Made by a program: the position numbers and the translations under genes | Notes under the pieces: generated by a model | Databases searched by the model: none | Told to the model about the DNA's origin: nothing | Seen by the model: only the letters and a program-made list of their open reading frames with translations | Shown: positions 15,369 to 17,917 of the stretch, one piece after another | How positions within the stretch are numbered: position 1 is the stretch's first letter | How the letters are laid out: each line of letters opens with the position of its first letter | DNA from: Acholeplasmatales bacterium | Lineage (GTDB): Bacteria > Bacillota_I > Bacilli_A > Acholeplasmatales > Anaeroplasmataceae | Reading direction: 5' to 3' | NCBI GenBank assembly: GCA_017388605.1 | Contig: JAFPIE010000227.1 | Coordinates: forward strand, 1 to 17,917 | Length of the DNA: 17,917 bases

Positions 15369-17036
15369 ATGCAAATATTCCAAAGTATATTAGCTTTACT
15401 TGCAGGTGTTGGTGTCTTCGTCATAGGTATGAATATGATGTCTGACTCCTTACAAAAGGTTGCAGGTCCTGGTATGAAAAAGCTAATTGGTAAAATTACG
15501 AATAACCGTTTTGCAGGCGTTGGAATTGGTGCTGGTGTTACAGCATTAGTACAGTCGAGTGCTGCAACTACAGTCATGGCTATCGGTTTTGTTAATGCTG
15601 GTGCGATGACCCTTGCTCAAGCAACTACAGTCATTATGGGTGCAAATATTGGTACAACCGTTACTGGCTTGTTAGTTTCCTTAGAAAGCTTAAATATTTC
15701 CTTGTATGCTTCCGTATTGGCCTTTATTGGTATAATGATGACCTTCGTTAAGAAAAATGATAAGATTCATAATGTTGGTGGTATACTTGCGGGCTTAGGT
15801 TTATTATTTATAGGTTTAAAGCTTGTTGGACAGGCCTTCAAGAATGAGGAAGTATTAAATGCTTTTATGAATTTATTCCAAGCATTAGATTTTCCACTAT
15901 TATTAGTATTATTTGGTATTTTATTAACTGCATTAATGCAATCCTCATCTGCAATGATCGGTTTAGTTATCATGATGGCAGGATCTGGTGCTATTACAAT
16001 GGGGGATGCATTATTCGTAATTATTGGTGCAAACGTAGGTACCTGCTTCACATCTATGCTCGCCATTATAGGATCTTCTACTAATGCGAAAAGAACCGGC
16101 TTTATGCATTTGACGGTAAAGCTTATTGGTGCTGTATTATTTACCGTAATTGTATGGATATTAAAGAATCAAATTCAGGATTTATTAAATAATACAGGCT
16201 GGAATCCAGAATTCCAAATCGCTGTATTCCACGTTGTATTTAATGTTATAACAACCGCCATTTTATTACCATTTATCAAATATTTAGTTAAATTTATTGA
16301 GCATATTGTTCCTGATAAGCCAAATGAGCTTGCTCATACATTAAAGTTTATCGACCATCGTGAGTTACGTACTCCAGCTATCGCTGTTATGCAGGTTAAA
16401 AAGGAAATTGAAAATATGGCCAATTTAGCTAAGGAAAACCTTGAAAAGGGATTCTATGAGGTATGTAATCAGGAAGGCAAATATGATGAGGAGATTGAAA
16501 AGAGAGAAAATGCAATCGACTACATCAATGCTGAGGTTACAAACTTCTTAATTAAGCTATCTCCATTAGTTACTGGCTCTAACCTTGAACAGGTAGGTTC
16601 TTACTACCACGTTATTAACGATATTGAGCGTATCGGTGACCATGCAGAAAATCTACTTAAGGATGCACAGCATATGCATGAGCAGGGTATTAAATTCTCA
16701 AGCGTTGCAGAAGCAGAATTAAAGACTATGTTTGATACGATTGAGCAAATGTTTGCGATTGCAATTAAAACATTTGATACATCCATTGATGTTGATTTAA
16801 AGGAATTATCTGAGCTTGAATCTAAGACAGATGATTTAAAGCATCAATTATCTATTTCTCACTTTGAAAGACTTGCACAGGAAAACTGTACAATGGAGCT
16901 TGGTGGCTATTTCACATCCATTATTTCTGGACTTGAAAGAGTTGGTGACCACTTAGTTAATATTGGTTATTCCATTCAAGACCCAACGGGTAATCAAAAC
17001 GAAAGAACAGATAATTATAATTTCTATTGGGAATAA
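15369..17036 (+). CDS. Na+/phosphate cotransporter family protein with PhoU domain (NptA/YjbB-like)
   Basis: A 555-residue membrane carrier. The N-terminal half has two Na/Pi cotransporter repeats, each with the signature Q-S-S: Gln62-Ser63-Ser64 and Gln191-Ser192-Ser193, both followed by the G-A-N-I/V-G-T motif. The C-terminal region from about 340 is a PhoU-like helical domain with the metal-binding signature E-R-x-G-D-H twice (420-425 and 523-528). Such proteins move phosphate with sodium; in E. coli YjbB acts in export, so direction is open. The frame extends upstream to an ATG at 15306, but that part lies before the -10 element; the ATG at 15369 with GAAAGGAAG upstream gives the normal family N terminus. 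It is flanked by its own promoter and terminator. Confidence 0.93.
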   Translation: MQIFQSILALLAGVGVFVIGMNMMSDSLQKVAGPGMKKLIGKITNNRFAGVGIGAGVTALVQSSAATTVMAIGFVNAGAMTLAQATTVIMGANIGTTVTGLLVSLESLNISLYASVLAFIGIMMTFVKKNDKIHNVGGILAGLGLLFIGLKLVGQAFKNEEVLNAFMNLFQALDFPLLLVLFGILLTALMQSSSAMIGLVIMMAGSGAITMGDALFVIIGANVGTCFTSMLAIIGSSTNAKRTGFMHLTVKLIGAVLFTVIVWILKNQIQDLLNNTGWNPEFQIAVFHVVFNVITTAILLPFIKYLVKFIEHIVPDKPNELAHTLKFIDHRELRTPAIAVMQVKKEIENMANLAKENLEKGFYEVCNQEGKYDEEIEKRENAIDYINAEVTNFLIKLSPLVTGSNLEQVGSYYHVINDIERIGDHAENLLKDAQHMHEQGIKFSSVAEAELKTMFDTIEQMFAIAIKTFDTSIDVDLKELSELESKTDDLKHQLSISHFERLAQENCTMELGGYFTSIISGLERVGDHLVNIGYSIQDPTGNQNERTDNYNFYWE

Positions 17037-17056
17037 GCTTCTTCGGAAGCTTTTTT
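17035..17056 (+). terminator. UUCG-loop terminator at the stop codon of the phosphate carrier gene
   Basis: AAGCTTC (17035-17041), a TTCG tetraloop closed by C-G, and GAAGCTT (17046-17052) run into Ts. The stem begins inside the TAA stop. Confidence 0.92.
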
Positions 17057-17064
17057 CTTTTCCC

Positions 17065-17093
17065 TTTTCAAAATCAAATTTCCTTGCTATAAT
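17065..17093 (+). promoter_or_regulatory. promoter for the YhhN-like gene
   Basis: TTTTCA (17065-17070) and TATAAT (17088-17093) have a 17-bp spacer, and TGC before the -10 makes it an extended -10. The start codon lies 32 bases downstream with GGAGGG. Confidence 0.7.
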
Positions 17094-17125
17094 GAAATTA
17101 GATAGATACGATTGGAGGGATTTTT

Positions 17126-17899
17126 ATGATCCCATATATATTTTTAGGACTTGGTGCATTATCCTTAGGTGTGTTTTTGTTTAAAAGAGATAAGAAGAGC
17201 TCCATTGTTGCGATTGCCCTAAAGGCATTAACTAGCCTATTCTTTTTGCTTACTGCTTTATTTTCCCTATATGAAAATATAGGAAATAATCCATTTGAGA
17301 ATAGTAAGCTTTTAGCTTTAATCTTTATGATTTTAGGCTTAATATTTGGAATGGTTGGAGATATTCTACTCGATTTTAAAATCTATTTTAAAACCTTAAA
17401 TATGAGATTTTTATGCTTAGAAAATGATTATGATATTCTAATGATTACAGGAATGTCATCCTTTGGTATTGGGCATATATTTTATATCCTTGCCTTAATG
17501 GTTTATAACCCAATCGAATGGATGTATCTTATATTCTCTACTCTAGGTGCCATAATCCTTATGTCTTTCATATTTTTAATCTCTATAAAGGTAATGAAAA
17601 TGGATTTTAGAAAATTCTTCATTCCATCTATTTTATATGGCATATTACTTGCGTGCTTTGTTTTCTTATCTATATTTAAGATATCCTTTTTCCAAACAAA
17701 GCCTAATCTATTATTATTAATTGGTTCTATTTTATTTATTGTTTCCGATTTGATTCTATCGATTACCTACTTTTCTAAAAAAGAGGATTATGAGAAGAAG
17801 GGAATTATGAATCCGGAGTCAAGATTTATGATCATTATGAATCATATAACGTATTATGCTGCTCAGTTTTTAATTGCGATTGCAATATTATTTTTATAA
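17126..17899 (+). CDS. YhhN/TMEM86 family membrane protein (lysoplasmalogenase-like)
   Basis: A 257-residue protein with about eight hydrophobic spans. Family landmarks are present: F-G-M-V-G-D with Asp79, F-G-I-G-H with His117, and an Asp (208) in a late span in V-S-D. In characterised members two such membrane Asp residues are needed for cutting the vinyl-ether bond of lysoplasmalogens, giving a fatty aldehyde and a glycerophospho-base. It is slightly longer than the usual 210-240 residues because of an insertion near 84-108 between the GD and GH motifs. A GGAGGG ribosome site precedes the ATG. Activity on plasmalogens is inference, but anaerobic Bacillota do make them. Confidence 0.75.
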   Translation: MIPYIFLGLGALSLGVFLFKRDKKSSIVAIALKALTSLFFLLTALFSLYENIGNNPFENSKLLALIFMILGLIFGMVGDILLDFKIYFKTLNMRFLCLENDYDILMITGMSSFGIGHIFYILALMVYNPIEWMYLIFSTLGAIILMSFIFLISIKVMKMDFRKFFIPSILYGILLACFVFLSIFKISFFQTKPNLLLLIGSILFIVSDLILSITYFSKKEDYEKKGIMNPESRFMIIMNHITYYAAQFLIAIAILFL

Positions 17900-17908
17900 A
17901 ATTTATTT

Positions 17909-17917
17909 AAGGAGGAA
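17909..17917 (+). promoter_or_regulatory. ribosome binding site of a gene starting beyond the right edge
   Basis: AAGGAGGAA ends the window ten bases after the YhhN stop. No terminator separates them, so the next gene is likely in the same operon. Confidence 0.55.

Noticed and set aside
16963..17184. Plus-strand frame of 73 codons bridging the phosphate carrier and YhhN genes
   Set aside because: It runs through the UUCG terminator, the promoter and the start of the next gene, so it cannot be a sensible coding unit.
1..17917. Prophage, defence island, IS element, CRISPR array, rRNA or tRNA
   Set aside because: No transposase, integrase, spaced repeats, terminal inverted repeats or RNA-gene structure was found; the genes look like ordinary chromosomal ones.

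Overview
The window is AT-rich DNA in which every supported gene lies on the + strand. There are 13 genes, of which one is cut by the left edge, in about nine short transcription units. Promoters and U-tailed hairpins fill the small gaps, and no gap exceeds about 150 bases. Tryptophan is read from TGG, and one gene (yjjI) ends in TGA at an ATGA overlap, so TGA acts as a stop and the mycoplasma code 4 is unlikely. A glycyl-radical enzyme with a radical-SAM activase implies strict or facultative anaerobic life. Low GC, AAGGAGG-type ribosome sites and the gene set fit a low-GC Bacillota relative (Bacilli, Erysipelotrichia or an Acholeplasma/RF39-like lineage). The species cannot be named from this sequence alone.

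Layout: (1) the 3' end of a small membrane protein gene, closed by a terminator; (2) an 880-residue P-type cation ATPase resembling CtpE; (3) an operon of a small 16-17-residue repeat protein, yjjI (glycyl-radical enzyme of unknown substrate) and yjjW (its activase); (4) a CASTOR/POLLUX-like ion channel with RCK-type nucleotide-binding region, followed by a four-span membrane protein of unknown function; (5) an M13 zinc endopeptidase (PepO-like) followed by an unlisted-size 58-residue zinc-ribbon protein; (6) a Pr6Pr/AIG1-like membrane protein overlapping an iron-dependent alcohol dehydrogenase; (7) a polytopic membrane protein of unknown function overlapping an S33 proline-iminopeptidase-like hydrolase; (8) a Na+/phosphate cotransporter with PhoU domain; (9) a YhhN/lysoplasmalogenase-like membrane protein, and at the right edge a ribosome site for a gene that lies outside.

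Themes are ion and phosphate transport (ATPase, channel, NptA-like carrier), peptide breakdown (PepO, S33 hydrolase), anaerobic radical chemistry (YjjI/YjjW), and possibly ether-lipid or aldehyde handling (Pr6Pr-like protein, Fe-ADH, YhhN). No mobile elements, CRISPR arrays, rRNA or tRNA genes were seen. The least explained parts are the repeat-protein/yjjI/yjjW operon, the channel with a non-potassium filter and its small partner, and two membrane proteins without a recognised family. Control signals are unusually readable: seven of ten candidate promoters carry an extended -10 (TGN-TATAAT type), and three terminators start inside or at the stop codon.
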